From NCBI RefSeq assembly GCF_900604385.1, contig NZ_LR027382.1, forward strand, positions 2,712,076-2,776,075: a stretch of 64,000 bases of DNA, read 5' to 3'. This document shows, piece after piece, positions 24,071 to 32,764 of the stretch. The first letter of the stretch is position 1. Each line of letters begins with the position of its first letter. The position numbers and the translations under genes were made by a program. The stretch is from Alistipes megaguti. GTDB taxonomy: Bacteria > Bacteroidota > Bacteroidia > Bacteroidales > Rikenellaceae. The notes beneath the pieces were generated by a model that was not told the origin of the DNA, made no database searches, and saw only the letters and a list, made by a program, of their open reading frames with translations.

Positions 24071-25375
24071 ATGAAACTGCAGCCGAAATATGCTGATGTA
24101 GTGTTGAACCTGCTGGTCGCCGTAGCGATCAGCCTGGTGGTCAATTTCTCCTACGTGCTGCTTCTGCTTGTGGACCTGAACAGCGAGAGTTCACAGCCCT
24201 CCTCGCCCCAAAGAGCCCGTATCCGTACGGAAAAGGGGGTTCTGTGTGTCCATCCCGACGGTTACGGATACCTCGTCTGTGAGAACGGCGACAGCGTCTA
24301 CGTCCCCAACCAGCGGATCAACCGCCTGCGGTTGAAGGCCGGCGACCGGATCGAGGCCGAGGTAACTTCGCCGCGGCGTTCGGGAGGGCACCCCATGATG
24401 CAGAAGATCCGCTGCCGAAACGGTCAGGCGTTCGATTACAGCCTGCTTTTCAACCGTCCGTCGCGGGGAACGGAACTTGCGCTGCAACTGTTGTACTATC
24501 TGGTGGTTTCGTTCGTCATGCTGTCGATTCTGACCTCCGTGCGGCGCAACTACTCGATGAAACGTTACCTGCGGCGCTGTCTGTGGTGCTGCGTGGCGGC
24601 CGTCGGGCTCTATTGCGTGGCTCCCGTCACGGGGTGGCACTCGGGGCGCATTCTGCCCAACTTCATGAGCGGACATCCGTTCGACAGCATGCTGCTGCTG
24701 AAGAGTTCGTTTGCCGTTGCGGTGTCGGTCCTTTACGGACGGATCTACGTGCTTATCTCGCAGCGTCAGGCCGTCGTGGTGGAGAACGAACGCCTCAAGA
24801 ACGAAAACCTCACCACGCGTTACAACCTGCTTGTCGGACAGATCAACCCCCACTTCTTCTTCAATTCGCTCAATTCGCTGGCCATGCTCGTGCGCGAGGG
24901 ACAGGACGGGAAGGCCCTCACCTACATCGACCAACTCTCCTACACGTTCCGCTATATCATCCAGAACGGCCAGTCGACGCTGATCACCCTCGACGAGGAG
25001 CTGAAGTTCGTCGATGCCTACAGCTACCTCTTCAAGATCCGCTATGCCGACAAGCTCTTTTTCGACATCGAGATCGATCCGAAATACCGATCGTGGCGGC
25101 TTCCGGCGCTGTCGCTGCAGCCGCTCATCGGCAATGCCGTCAAGCACAACGCAATTACGCGCAGCAAACCGTTCCATATCACCATCCGGACCGACGGCGA
25201 ATGGCTCGAGGTGGCGAATCCGAAGATTCCGAAACTGGAGCCGGAGCCCTCGACGGGCATCGGTCTGGAGAACCTGCACAACCGCTGGCAACTGATCACC
25301 GGACGGCGGATCGTGGTCATCGACGACGGTGAGACGTTCCGCGTGCGGATGCCGCTCCAAAATCCCGAGGCATGA
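24071..25375 (+). CDS. LytS-type sensor histidine kinase with Rho-like OB domain
   Basis: ATG 24071 (MKLQPKYAD) gives 434 residues; ATG 24041 adds ten. TM1 spans about 9-35, TM2 137-154, TM3 170-187 and TM4 207-229, then a coiled linker. The His_kinase (PF06580) domain has LLVGQINPHFFFNSLNSLA with His261 as probable phosphoacceptor. The ATP site has SLQPLIGNAVKHNA (N box) and TGIGLENLHNRW (G box). Between TM1 and TM2, residues of about 52-118 read GVLCVHPDGYGYLVC, then DSVYVPNQRINRLRLKAGDR, closely matching the Rho RNA-binding cold-shock/OB domain. Topology places it outside the cytoplasm. The response regulator gene overlaps the 3' end by four bases. Confidence 0.9.
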   Translation: MKLQPKYADVVLNLLVAVAISLVVNFSYVLLLLVDLNSESSQPSSPQRARIRTEKGVLCVHPDGYGYLVCENGDSVYVPNQRINRLRLKAGDRIEAEVTSPRRSGGHPMMQKIRCRNGQAFDYSLLFNRPSRGTELALQLLYYLVVSFVMLSILTSVRRNYSMKRYLRRCLWCCVAAVGLYCVAPVTGWHSGRILPNFMSGHPFDSMLLLKSSFAVAVSVLYGRIYVLISQRQAVVVENERLKNENLTTRYNLLVGQINPHFFFNSLNSLAMLVREGQDGKALTYIDQLSYTFRYIIQNGQSTLITLDEELKFVDAYSYLFKIRYADKLFFDIEIDPKYRSWRLPALSLQPLIGNAVKHNAITRSKPFHITIRTDGEWLEVANPKIPKLEPEPSTGIGLENLHNRWQLITGRRIVVIDDGETFRVRMPLQNPEA

Positions 25376-26142
25376 TGAAGGCGCTCATTATCGAAGACGA
25401 AACGGCTGCGGCCCGCAATCTGGCGGCCATTCTGCGCACGGTGGCTCCCGATGTGGAGATCGTGGCGACGCTCGAAAGCGTGGCTGAGAGCATCGGGTGG
25501 CTGCGTGCGAATCCCGAACCCGACCTTCTGTTCATGGACATCCATCTGGCCGACGGCGATTCGTTCCGGATCTTCGATGCGGTGGAGATCACCGCGCCGG
25601 TCATCTTCACGACGGCCTACGACCAGTATGCGCTGGAGGCCTTCAAGGTCAACAGCATCGACTACCTGCTCAAACCGCTCAACGAGGCCGACGTGCGGCG
25701 GGCGCTGACCAAACTCGAACGGCTCACCTCGTCCGAACGCCGCAGCTATGGATCGCGCATCCGCACGATGGCCGCCGAACGACGTGGCAGCGAGGAGGTC
25801 TTTCTGGTTCATATCCGCGACCGGATCATCCCGCTCCATCGTGAGCAGATCGCCTACTGCTATACGTCGAACGAACGCGTGACGGCCTACGGCTATGACG
25901 GTGCGGCCTATCCGCTGGACCGTACACTGGAGACCCTGCAGTCGCTCTTGCCCGAGCAGGATTTCTTCCGGGCCAACCGTCAGTTCATCGTGGCGCGCCG
26001 CGCCGTGAAGGAGATCGTCGTCTGGTTCGGGAGCCGGCTGGCGCTGCATCTGACCCTCGAAACCCCCGAGCGGATCATCATTTCGAAGGCCCGGGTCCCG
26101 GAATTCAAGGCCTGGCTGCGGGCAGTTCACCCGACTGAATAG
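25372..26142 (+). CDS. LytTR-family response regulator
   Basis: A 255-256-residue protein; start ATG 25372 overlaps the kinase stop (ATGATGA), with ATG 25375 as alternative. The receiver domain (about 1-118) has the acidic pair in IIEDE, phospho-acceptor Asp in LLFMDIHLADGD, Thr/Ala in FTTAYDQYALEAF and Lys in DYLLKPLNEAD. The LytTR DNA-binding domain (about 145-250) has EEVFLVHIRDRIIPL, FFRANRQFIV and a beta-rich end. With the upstream kinase it forms a two-component system. Candidate targets are the next two genes, a CpxP/Spy-like protein and a TonB-dependent receptor (inference from position). Confidence 0.93.
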   Translation: MMKALIIEDETAAARNLAAILRTVAPDVEIVATLESVAESIGWLRANPEPDLLFMDIHLADGDSFRIFDAVEITAPVIFTTAYDQYALEAFKVNSIDYLLKPLNEADVRRALTKLERLTSSERRSYGSRIRTMAAERRGSEEVFLVHIRDRIIPLHREQIAYCYTSNERVTAYGYDGAAYPLDRTLETLQSLLPEQDFFRANRQFIVARRAVKEIVVWFGSRLALHLTLETPERIIISKARVPEFKAWLRAVHPTE

Positions 26143-26206
26143 GCGGTTGACCGGTTGATTTTGGCTGTTTCACCGCGAAGCCGGGTGCGAACCCCGGATT
26201 TGGCCC

Positions 26207-26214
26207 TACCTTTG
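26207..26214 (+). promoter_or_regulatory. -7 element upstream of CpxP/Spy-like gene
   Basis: TACCTTTG matches TAnnTTTG and ends 86 bases before the ATG. No -33 TTTG lies at 19-21 bases, which would suit a promoter needing an activator such as the adjacent LytTR regulator (speculative). Confidence 0.5.
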
Positions 26215-26300
26215 CATCAGGAACCCCGGAAGTCGGATCGGAAGAGCGAATCCGGAGGATCCGACCGGAAAATGAAGTCCAACCGTAAAAACGCAAAGCA

Positions 26301-26753
26301 ATGAAAAAGCAGATTTTTGCAGCCGTAACGGCACTTTGCCTGATGGCAACGACGACCCTTTTCGCCCAGGAGGCCAAGCCGAAAGTGGAGCCCAAGACGC
26401 CGCCTACGGCCGAACAGCTGGCCGAACGCCAGACCGAGCGTATGACGCAGCGTCTGAACCTGACCGACGCCCAGGCCAAACAGGTCTATCAGCTCAATCT
26501 CGACCAGATCAAGCAGATGCAGGCCATGCGCGAGAAGATGCGTCAGGCCCGTATGGCTCAGGCCGACAAGATGAAGTCGATTCTTTCGACCGAGCAGTTC
26601 ATGCAGTGGTCGCAGATGCAGGGTCCGTGTCCGGGCCAGCCGGGCAACGGTCCGCAGATGAAGCACGGCAAGAAGGGACCGCATCATGGTGACTGCCCGA
26701 TAGCCGGCAAGAAGAATTGCCCGTGCAAGGCGCAGGCTGCCGATAAGAAGTAA
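26301..26753 (+). CDS. Periplasmic CpxP/Spy-like (DUF4890-like) protein with Cys/His tail
   Basis: A 150-residue exported protein with signal peptide cleaved about residue 22 (TLFAQEAK). The middle (about 36-107) is helical and Met/Gln-rich. It has the Bacteroidota Spy-like pattern RMTQRLNLTDAQAKQVYQLN and ILSTEQFMQWSQM, resembling the LTxxQ repeats of CpxP/Spy chaperones. The tail (108-150) is unlike typical family members: Gly/Pro/Lys-rich with KHGKKGPHHGDCP and KKNCPCKAQ, giving four Cys and several His that could bind metal. It may be a periplasmic chaperone or metal-stress protein. It has its own terminator and follows the two-component genes. Confidence 0.7.
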   Translation: MKKQIFAAVTALCLMATTTLFAQEAKPKVEPKTPPTAEQLAERQTERMTQRLNLTDAQAKQVYQLNLDQIKQMQAMREKMRQARMAQADKMKSILSTEQFMQWSQMQGPCPGQPGNGPQMKHGKKGPHHGDCPIAGKKNCPCKAQAADKK

Positions 26754-26785
26754 CAACCCGTCGCGAGCCACGCAACTGGCGGAAG

Positions 26786-26819
26786 AGGTGTCAGTCCGGT
26801 CGACTGACACCTTTTTTTT
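26786..26819 (+). terminator. Terminator after CpxP/Spy-like gene
   Basis: AGGTGTCAGT (26786-26795) pairs with ACTGACACCT (26803-26812) over 7 bases, followed by a long T-run to 26819. Confidence 0.92.
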
Positions 26820-26989
26820 GTCGATTCACCGGCCGAAGAGACAAAAAATGGTGAAAAAAACGTAAATTCGCATGATGGAACGGCCTCACGGCAAAGCCGA
26901 TGGCATGTTAATTCCGCGATCGGTCGCGGCCGGATTCCCGCATGGAAAGATAAGGAACTGCCATTCAGGTATTTACCAAACAGAGAAGC

Positions 26990-29980
26990 ATGAAACGTTT
27001 ACTAATGACTACCCTGCTGACGGTTGTCTCCGCTGCGGTATTCGCCCAAAAGGGTACCGTGACGGCCACGATTGTCGATGCGGATACCGGAAACAGCGTG
27101 GTAGGCGCGGTGCTGAGCGTCTCTCCGACGAAGTCTCCGGACAAGAAACAGGGCTTTGCATCGGGTTACAAGGGCGCGGCGTCGTCTCCGGCCCTGGCTT
27201 ACGGAGAGTATGCCCTGTCGGTGTCGTTCATCGGCTACAACAACCTCGATACGACGTTCCGCCTCTCGACCCCGCGTCTGAATCTCGGGACGCTGCGTCT
27301 GAAGCCGGGCGTGCAGATCGAAACGGTGGTCAAGGAGGCCAAGGCGCTGCGTACGTCGCAGAAGGGCGACACGGTGAGTTACAATGCCGGGGCCTTCAAG
27401 GTGACCAATGACGCCGACGTCGAGGGCCTGCTGAAGAAGATGCCCGGCATTACGGTGACGGACGGTGTGGTTGAAACCCAGGGCGAGGAGATCAAGAAGA
27501 TCTTTGTCGACGGCAAGGAGTTCTTCGGCGAGGATGTCACGACGGCCATCAAGTCGCTGCCGGCCGAGACCGTGGATCGGGTCGAGGTCTTCAACAAGCT
27601 CTCCGATGCCGCGGAGTTCTCCGGCATGGACGACGGCGAAGGCTACAAGGCGATCAATATCGTCACCAAACCCGGCATGCGGCAGGGTCAGTTCGGCAAA
27701 CTCTATGCCGGCTTCGGCTACGATGCCGAACAGGGCAGCGAAGAGCGTTTCAAGTATCTGGCCGGCGGAAATGCCAACATCTTTTCGGGTGACAGCCGTC
27801 TGTCGCTCCTCGGACTGTTCAACAACGTCAACCAGCAGAACTTCTCGTTCGAGGATATTCTGGGTGTGACGGGTGGCAAAGGAGGCCGTCGCGGCGGTGT
27901 GGGTCAGTACATGACGCGCCCGCAGAGCGGCGTGGCGCGGGTCAATGCCATCGGTGTCAACTATTCCGACACGTGGGGCAAACGCGACCAGGTGACGTTC
28001 CAGGGCAGCTATTTTTTCAACAACACCAATACGGTGAACCACTCGGCCACGGACAAGTGGTACGAAGCGCCGATGATCCCCGACACGTTGATGACGCGCG
28101 GTTATTCCGATACGCGGGGCTTCAACCACCGCTTCAATGCCCGTCTGGAGTGGAAGATTTCGGAGAACCAGAACCTGATGCTCCGCCCGCGCTTCAGCTA
28201 CCAGTCGAACGATCCGTGGAGCCAGACGACCGGCTGGCAGTTCGGCGCCCCGTCGGCCGGCGGCAGCGGCTACAGCTATACGGACAACTTCAGCGATGCC
28301 CTGCGCCACGGCTATAACGTCGGGACGAGTGCCGTCTACCGGGCCAAACTGGGCAAGGCGGGACGTACGATCACCCTCGACGGTTCGTTCAACTACTCCG
28401 ACAACCAGAACAACTCCAATTCCTGGTCGAACGTACAAAGCGTCTCATCAGTGCGACCAGGTGCCGGAAACGACCCGTTCGTCTGGGATTCCAATGCAAC
28501 TTTCGAGGATCCCGAAACAGGTAATCAGACCCCCTATTTCGACCCGCGTTACCTGCGCACTCTGGCTCCGTCGACGTCGTACAACGTCCGCGGGAACTTC
28601 ACCTACACGGAACCCGTAGCCAAATATGCACAGGTGAGTCTGCAGTACCGGATGACCTACAATTCGCAGGAGCGCGACACGCGCTCCTACATCACGGCGG
28701 ACGACACCTTCTCGATTGCCGGTCTGAAGCCCGATCCGCTGCTGTCGAACTCCTACCGCAGCGGCTATCTGACACAGAGTGTCGGTCCGGGCTTCCGCTA
28801 TGCGAAGGATCGCAGCCGCTTCATCGCCAACGTCTATTACCAGCGATCGACGCTCGACGGCGAGATTACGCGCAACGGCTCGGAGAAGATCTCCCATTCG
28901 TACGACAACGTGACCTACTTCATGATGGGCGAGCTGAACATCAACCGCGAGAACATGCTGCGGTTATTCATCTCCTCGTATACGGACAGCCCGACGGTCA
29001 CCGAACTGCAGAGCGTCTATGATGTCTCGGATGCGCAGAACATCTCCCACGGCAACAAATACCTGAAGCCTTCGTACACCCATCGGGTGAACTTCCACTA
29101 CGTGAATTCGAACGTCGAGAAGGGGCGCACCTTCATGTGGATGTTCTCGATGAACACCACGCAGAACTACACGGCCACCCAGTTGATTCAGAATCCGGGA
29201 ACGCTGCAGATCGAGAACAACACCTACGATCCGCTCTACTACTCGTCGACGACGAATCTCGACGGCTACTGGCAGTTGCGAACCCATATGAATTACGGAT
29301 TTCCGATCGGTTTCCTCAAGTCGAACTTCAACGTTGAAGCGGGCGTCATCTACACCAAGACGCCGAGCATGCTGGGTGGAGAGATTGATCCCGAGACGGG
29401 TCTGATTTCGGGCGGAGAGCGCAACGATGCCCAGAATATGGGGTATGATTTCCGGGCCGTGCTGGGCAGCAACATCTCGGAGAACGTCGACTTCACCCTC
29501 TCGTGGAACGGAACCTACAACGAGGCGACCAACTCGATGGATGCCTCCCGGGCCAAGAACCGCTACTTCAACCATACGGCCCAGGGCAACCTGAAACTGA
29601 TCTTCCCGCTGGGCTTCACGCTGACGGCGAGTGCCTCCTATACGCAGTACATCGGTTTTACGAACGACTACCGGGAGAGTTACCTGCTCTGCAATGCGTG
29701 GTTGGGCAAGAAGGTCTTCCGCAATCAGCGCGGCGAGATCATGATCGGCGTGAACGATCTGCTGAACCAGAACAAGTCCTTTGTCCGCACGACGGGCTCG
29801 GGCTGGACGCAGAATGCCACGAACAGCGTCATCGGGCGCTACTACATGGTTCAGTTCACCTACAACCTGCGCCGTTTCGGCAAGAAGGGGTCGCACGACA
29901 TCCGCGATTACGAGGGTATGGGCGATGCCCCGCGACGTCGGGGTCCGGGCGGGCCTCCACCCATGGGGCGTTTCCATTGA
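26990..29980 (+). CDS. TonB-dependent outer-membrane receptor (OMP_b-brl_3 type)
   Basis: A 996-residue outer-membrane protein with signal peptide MKRLLMTTLLTVVSAAVFAQ. A carboxypeptidase-regulatory-like beta domain (about 22-105) precedes a plug domain (about 115-225: GDTVSYNAGAFKV, VEGLLKKMPGITV and IKKIFVDGKEFFGEDVTTA). A large beta-barrel fills the rest. It lacks the long SusC N-terminus and has no SusD partner, so a siderophore, metal or small-ligand role is more likely than glycan uptake (inference). The C-terminus ends in a Gly/Pro-rich tail (GPGGPPPMGRFH) rather than a plain terminal aromatic strand. The region upstream (26820-26989) holds no clear promoter. Confidence 0.88.
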   Translation: MKRLLMTTLLTVVSAAVFAQKGTVTATIVDADTGNSVVGAVLSVSPTKSPDKKQGFASGYKGAASSPALAYGEYALSVSFIGYNNLDTTFRLSTPRLNLGTLRLKPGVQIETVVKEAKALRTSQKGDTVSYNAGAFKVTNDADVEGLLKKMPGITVTDGVVETQGEEIKKIFVDGKEFFGEDVTTAIKSLPAETVDRVEVFNKLSDAAEFSGMDDGEGYKAINIVTKPGMRQGQFGKLYAGFGYDAEQGSEERFKYLAGGNANIFSGDSRLSLLGLFNNVNQQNFSFEDILGVTGGKGGRRGGVGQYMTRPQSGVARVNAIGVNYSDTWGKRDQVTFQGSYFFNNTNTVNHSATDKWYEAPMIPDTLMTRGYSDTRGFNHRFNARLEWKISENQNLMLRPRFSYQSNDPWSQTTGWQFGAPSAGGSGYSYTDNFSDALRHGYNVGTSAVYRAKLGKAGRTITLDGSFNYSDNQNNSNSWSNVQSVSSVRPGAGNDPFVWDSNATFEDPETGNQTPYFDPRYLRTLAPSTSYNVRGNFTYTEPVAKYAQVSLQYRMTYNSQERDTRSYITADDTFSIAGLKPDPLLSNSYRSGYLTQSVGPGFRYAKDRSRFIANVYYQRSTLDGEITRNGSEKISHSYDNVTYFMMGELNINRENMLRLFISSYTDSPTVTELQSVYDVSDAQNISHGNKYLKPSYTHRVNFHYVNSNVEKGRTFMWMFSMNTTQNYTATQLIQNPGTLQIENNTYDPLYYSSTTNLDGYWQLRTHMNYGFPIGFLKSNFNVEAGVIYTKTPSMLGGEIDPETGLISGGERNDAQNMGYDFRAVLGSNISENVDFTLSWNGTYNEATNSMDASRAKNRYFNHTAQGNLKLIFPLGFTLTASASYTQYIGFTNDYRESYLLCNAWLGKKVFRNQRGEIMIGVNDLLNQNKSFVRTTGSGWTQNATNSVIGRYYMVQFTYNLRRFGKKGSHDIRDYEGMGDAPRRRGPGGPPPMGRFH

Positions 29981-29993
29981 TCCGTCTCTGCGG

Positions 29994-30033
29994 ATACGAA
30001 AACAGCCGGGGATTGCCCCGGCTGTTTTCGTAT
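29994..30033 (+). terminator. Hairpin terminator after TonB-dependent receptor
   Basis: A perfect 18-bp stem (29994-30011 with 30016-30033), loop ATTG. The T4 lies inside the distal stem, with only short T-richness after it. Confidence 0.75.
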
Positions 30034-30113
30034 GGATGCCAATAACCCGCTACCCTCCCGGGTTTGTTTGAATCGCTCAAAGATGCGTTTCTGTTTTTGC
30101 CCCGATTTTTTCG

Positions 30114-30121
30114 TATCTTTG
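30114..30121 (+). promoter_or_regulatory. -7 element for pyruvyltransferase gene
   Basis: TATCTTTG matches the consensus exactly. Several TTTG/TTTC motifs lie upstream but none at the ideal 19-21 bases. The 95-base leader to the ATG at 30217 shows no obvious structure. Confidence 0.5.
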
Positions 30122-30216
30122 CAGGGACAGAAGACAACAACAGGGATAGACAAGGCTCTCGCTTCAACGCGGGGGCGGGGGCCTCAGTGCGTATACCAAT
30201 TTAACGATACGGGAAG

Positions 30217-31272
30217 ATGCAATATAAATTGCTATCGGTTTCAAAATGGCCTGGATTGGCGGACATAAATATTGGCGATTACATTCAGTCATTGGCTGCC
30301 GCCCAATATTATCCGCATGTCGACGGATTCATCGACCGGGACATGGAGCTGAAGGATTACGACGGCGAACCATGCAAGGTGATTATGAACGGATGGTATA
30401 TGCATGATCCGAAGAACTGGCCCCCTTCAGAAAGAATCATTCCCTTGTTTGTGGCATTCCATCTGAACGTCCTGGCCAAAGAGGTTTTGCTCTCACCGCC
30501 GAGCCTTTCCTATCTGAGGCAGCATGCTCCGATCGGCTGCCGGGATCTGAACACCCTGGAGTTGCTGCGTAACAACGGCGTGGAAGCCTATTTTTCGGGG
30601 TGTCTGACCTTGACTCTCGGTGAAAAATATCGCTCGGAGTCGAAAGACGAGAGGACGTATATTGTGAATCCGGTGTATGAGGTACACCTGGGGGGACGCA
30701 ACATTCTGAAGGCCGTGGTTGAAATCTTCCGACATCCCCGAGATATTCTTACCCTGTATCCCAAGTATCGGACATTTGCCCGTCCCGATCGGGGATGGAT
30801 AAGCAAGGTATTGGAGACAGCCCTGTATTATCGGGAATATACCAGGTTCTTCAGTCGGGAGATCATCGTGGGATCGACCTACATAGGGCATGAAGATGCC
30901 GGTTACAAGAGCCGGTTTGATTCGGACCGGGCCCGTTTTGAGGAGGCGGAGCGTCTGATCCGGCTCTATGCAAGGGCCAGACTGGTCATCACGTCGCGGA
31001 TCCATTGTGCCCTGCCGTGTCTGGGGCTCGAGACTCCGGTCGTATACATCGAAAAAGCGCGGGATGCCGAGGTCAGTTCCTGCCGCCTGGGAGGCCTGCG
31101 CGATTTCTTCAACCGGATGAAAATGGAGAACGGGAGGCTGATTCCCGATTTTGATCTGCCATTCCCCATAACCATGCGGAATATTCCGGTCAACAAGGAT
31201 TCGTGGCGGCCTTACGCCGAGGCGTTGAAGCGTCGCTGCGAGGCGTTTGTGAAAGCGGACCGGAGGGCCTGA
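30217..31272 (+). CDS. Polysaccharide pyruvyl transferase family protein
   Basis: A 351-residue protein with the PS_pyruv_trans fold. The N-terminal half shows LADINIGDYIQSLAAAQYYP and PIGCRDLNTLELLRNNG with SGCLTLTL. The C-terminal part has ARLVITSRIHCALPCLGLETPVVYI, the family signature near the nucleotide/phosphoenolpyruvate site. Such enzymes add pyruvyl ketals to surface polysaccharides. There are no glycosyltransferase neighbours, so it is an orphan here. Its G+C appears lower than that of flanking genes, which may indicate transfer. No signal peptide, so cytosolic. Confidence 0.85.
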   Translation: MQYKLLSVSKWPGLADINIGDYIQSLAAAQYYPHVDGFIDRDMELKDYDGEPCKVIMNGWYMHDPKNWPPSERIIPLFVAFHLNVLAKEVLLSPPSLSYLRQHAPIGCRDLNTLELLRNNGVEAYFSGCLTLTLGEKYRSESKDERTYIVNPVYEVHLGGRNILKAVVEIFRHPRDILTLYPKYRTFARPDRGWISKVLETALYYREYTRFFSREIIVGSTYIGHEDAGYKSRFDSDRARFEEAERLIRLYARARLVITSRIHCALPCLGLETPVVYIEKARDAEVSSCRLGGLRDFFNRMKMENGRLIPDFDLPFPITMRNIPVNKDSWRPYAEALKRRCEAFVKADRRA

Positions 31273-31385
31273 AATGCCTGCGGAAAGGAGGTAGCGGAAC
31301 AGACTTAGGGCCTGTTCGTTGGCGTTCCTGCCGGCGGGACGGCGGCCCGAGAATAAAAAATCCAACCGGAGGCTGCACACCGGAA

Positions 31386-31423
31386 TAAAAACGAGTCAGA
31401 CCCGCTGCGGCGAGTCTGACTCG
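31386..31423 (-). terminator. Terminator of the leftward export operon
   Basis: CGAGTCAGAC (31392-31401) pairs with GTCTGACTCG (31414-31423). On the complement the stem is followed by TTTTTATT. It lies about 100 bases beyond the stop of the last permease gene. The rest of 31273-31524 shows no supported gene. Confidence 0.75.
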
Positions 31424-31524
31424 AAACGTTTTGGCCGGTTCGGAAGATCCGAAAATCCTTTGCCGGCGCCCCTTCGGATGTCGAGGCGGAGCTATGACGG
31501 CCGTGAGGGTGTTTCCGGGCGCCC

Positions 31525-32763
31525 CTACTCCTTATCGCAGCTTTCGGGGATTTGTTCCTGCTGCCGTTGGCGCAGCTCGCGCCGGATGACCTGATGGATG
31601 CCGATGCAGGCCAGACCGCCGTAGACGATCGTGAGGATGATGAGCCACTTGATTTCGGGGAAGACCTCCGAAATCGAGGCGCCCATGGTCTGGATGCGGA
31701 TGAAGCCGTCGACGCCGTGGCTGCTGGGCAGCAGCTGCCCCAGGTTGTAGAGCCACTCGGGAATGCCCTCGCGCGGGAACGAGACGCCGCTGACCATCAG
31801 CACGGGGATCGAAGTCCACAACATCAGCAGCAGCGAATTCTCGCGGTAGCGGAAGAGCGTCGAGGCGGCAATGCCCATGGCGATGCAGGCTGCGACGTAG
31901 GCTGTCAGGAAGATCCCGACGGTCCACGGATCGCCGTTCATCGGGAAGTGGAACAGCCGGTAGAGCAGCCCCAGTACGAGCGAGCACGTCACGGCGTAGA
32001 TCAGTGCGTAGACCAGTGCTCGTCCCGCAACGATCGGAAGGGTCGACATGCGCCGCCGCCCTGCGGGGCAGAGTTTGTGGTAGAGCCCGAATTCGCGCCA
32101 CGTGCCGCCGATCATGCCGATGCCGATAAGCATCGTCTGCTGGATGATGACCATGATGATGGCCGGCATGACGAAGGTTCCGTAGCCGAGATAGGGGTTG
32201 AAGAGGTTGTGCGACTGGTAGATGACGGGTTGCGTCGTAGCCTGTGCCTGCGGGATGTTGGCCCCCTTGGCCACCAGGCGCTGGAATTCGACCATGGCGC
32301 CGGTCTGACCGATCGAGGTGACGACCTCCTGGAAGACCTGCCGGTACATCAGGAAGTAGCTGGCGTCGCAGTAGATGGCCACGTTGGCCTGCTGCCCGCC
32401 GTAGAGGCATCGTTCGTAGTCGGCCGGAATGTAGACCACGCCGTAGATCTTGCGGGCGTTGAACAATTCGCGGGCCTCCTCCATCGATGCGGGGGTATAG
32501 GCGACGTAGGTATTCGGTCCGGCATTGAAGGCATCGATCAGGGCGCGGCTTGTCGGCGTGCGGCTCTCGTCGACCACGCCGATCGGGACGTTGCGCAGCA
32601 CCTGCGATCCGTAGGCCAGCGAGTAGGCCGTGGCATAGATCAGCAGTGCAAAGACCAGAATCAGCACGACCCCCTTGTCGGTGAATACCGTGCGGAATTC
32701 GTTGCGAATGACGGCCCCGGTCTGCTGCCAGTAGGAGGCCATCTGTTTCGAAAAGCGACTCAT
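31525..32763 (-). CDS. ABC-2 type export permease (YhhJ/YbhR-like), second of pair
   Basis: A 412-residue inner-membrane protein. One N-terminal TM helix (about 29-50: GVVLILVFALLIYATAYSLAYG) is followed by a periplasmic domain of about 150 residues (VPIGVVDESRTPTSRALIDAF), then five to six TM helices from about 195. The ABC-2 motif region AASTLFRYRENSLLLMLWTSIPVLMVSGVSFPREGIPEW is clear. Two such permeases pair with an HlyD adaptor, a TolC channel and normally an ATPase to export drugs or lipids. Its ATG lies directly after the stop of the first permease. Confidence 0.9.
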   Translation of the reverse strand: MSRFSKQMASYWQQTGAVIRNEFRTVFTDKGVVLILVFALLIYATAYSLAYGSQVLRNVPIGVVDESRTPTSRALIDAFNAGPNTYVAYTPASMEEARELFNARKIYGVVYIPADYERCLYGGQQANVAIYCDASYFLMYRQVFQEVVTSIGQTGAMVEFQRLVAKGANIPQAQATTQPVIYQSHNLFNPYLGYGTFVMPAIIMVIIQQTMLIGIGMIGGTWREFGLYHKLCPAGRRRMSTLPIVAGRALVYALIYAVTCSLVLGLLYRLFHFPMNGDPWTVGIFLTAYVAACIAMGIAASTLFRYRENSLLLMLWTSIPVLMVSGVSFPREGIPEWLYNLGQLLPSSHGVDGFIRIQTMGASISEVFPEIKWLIILTIVYGGLACIGIHQVIRRELRQRQQEQIPESCDKE

Positions 32764-32764
32764 A

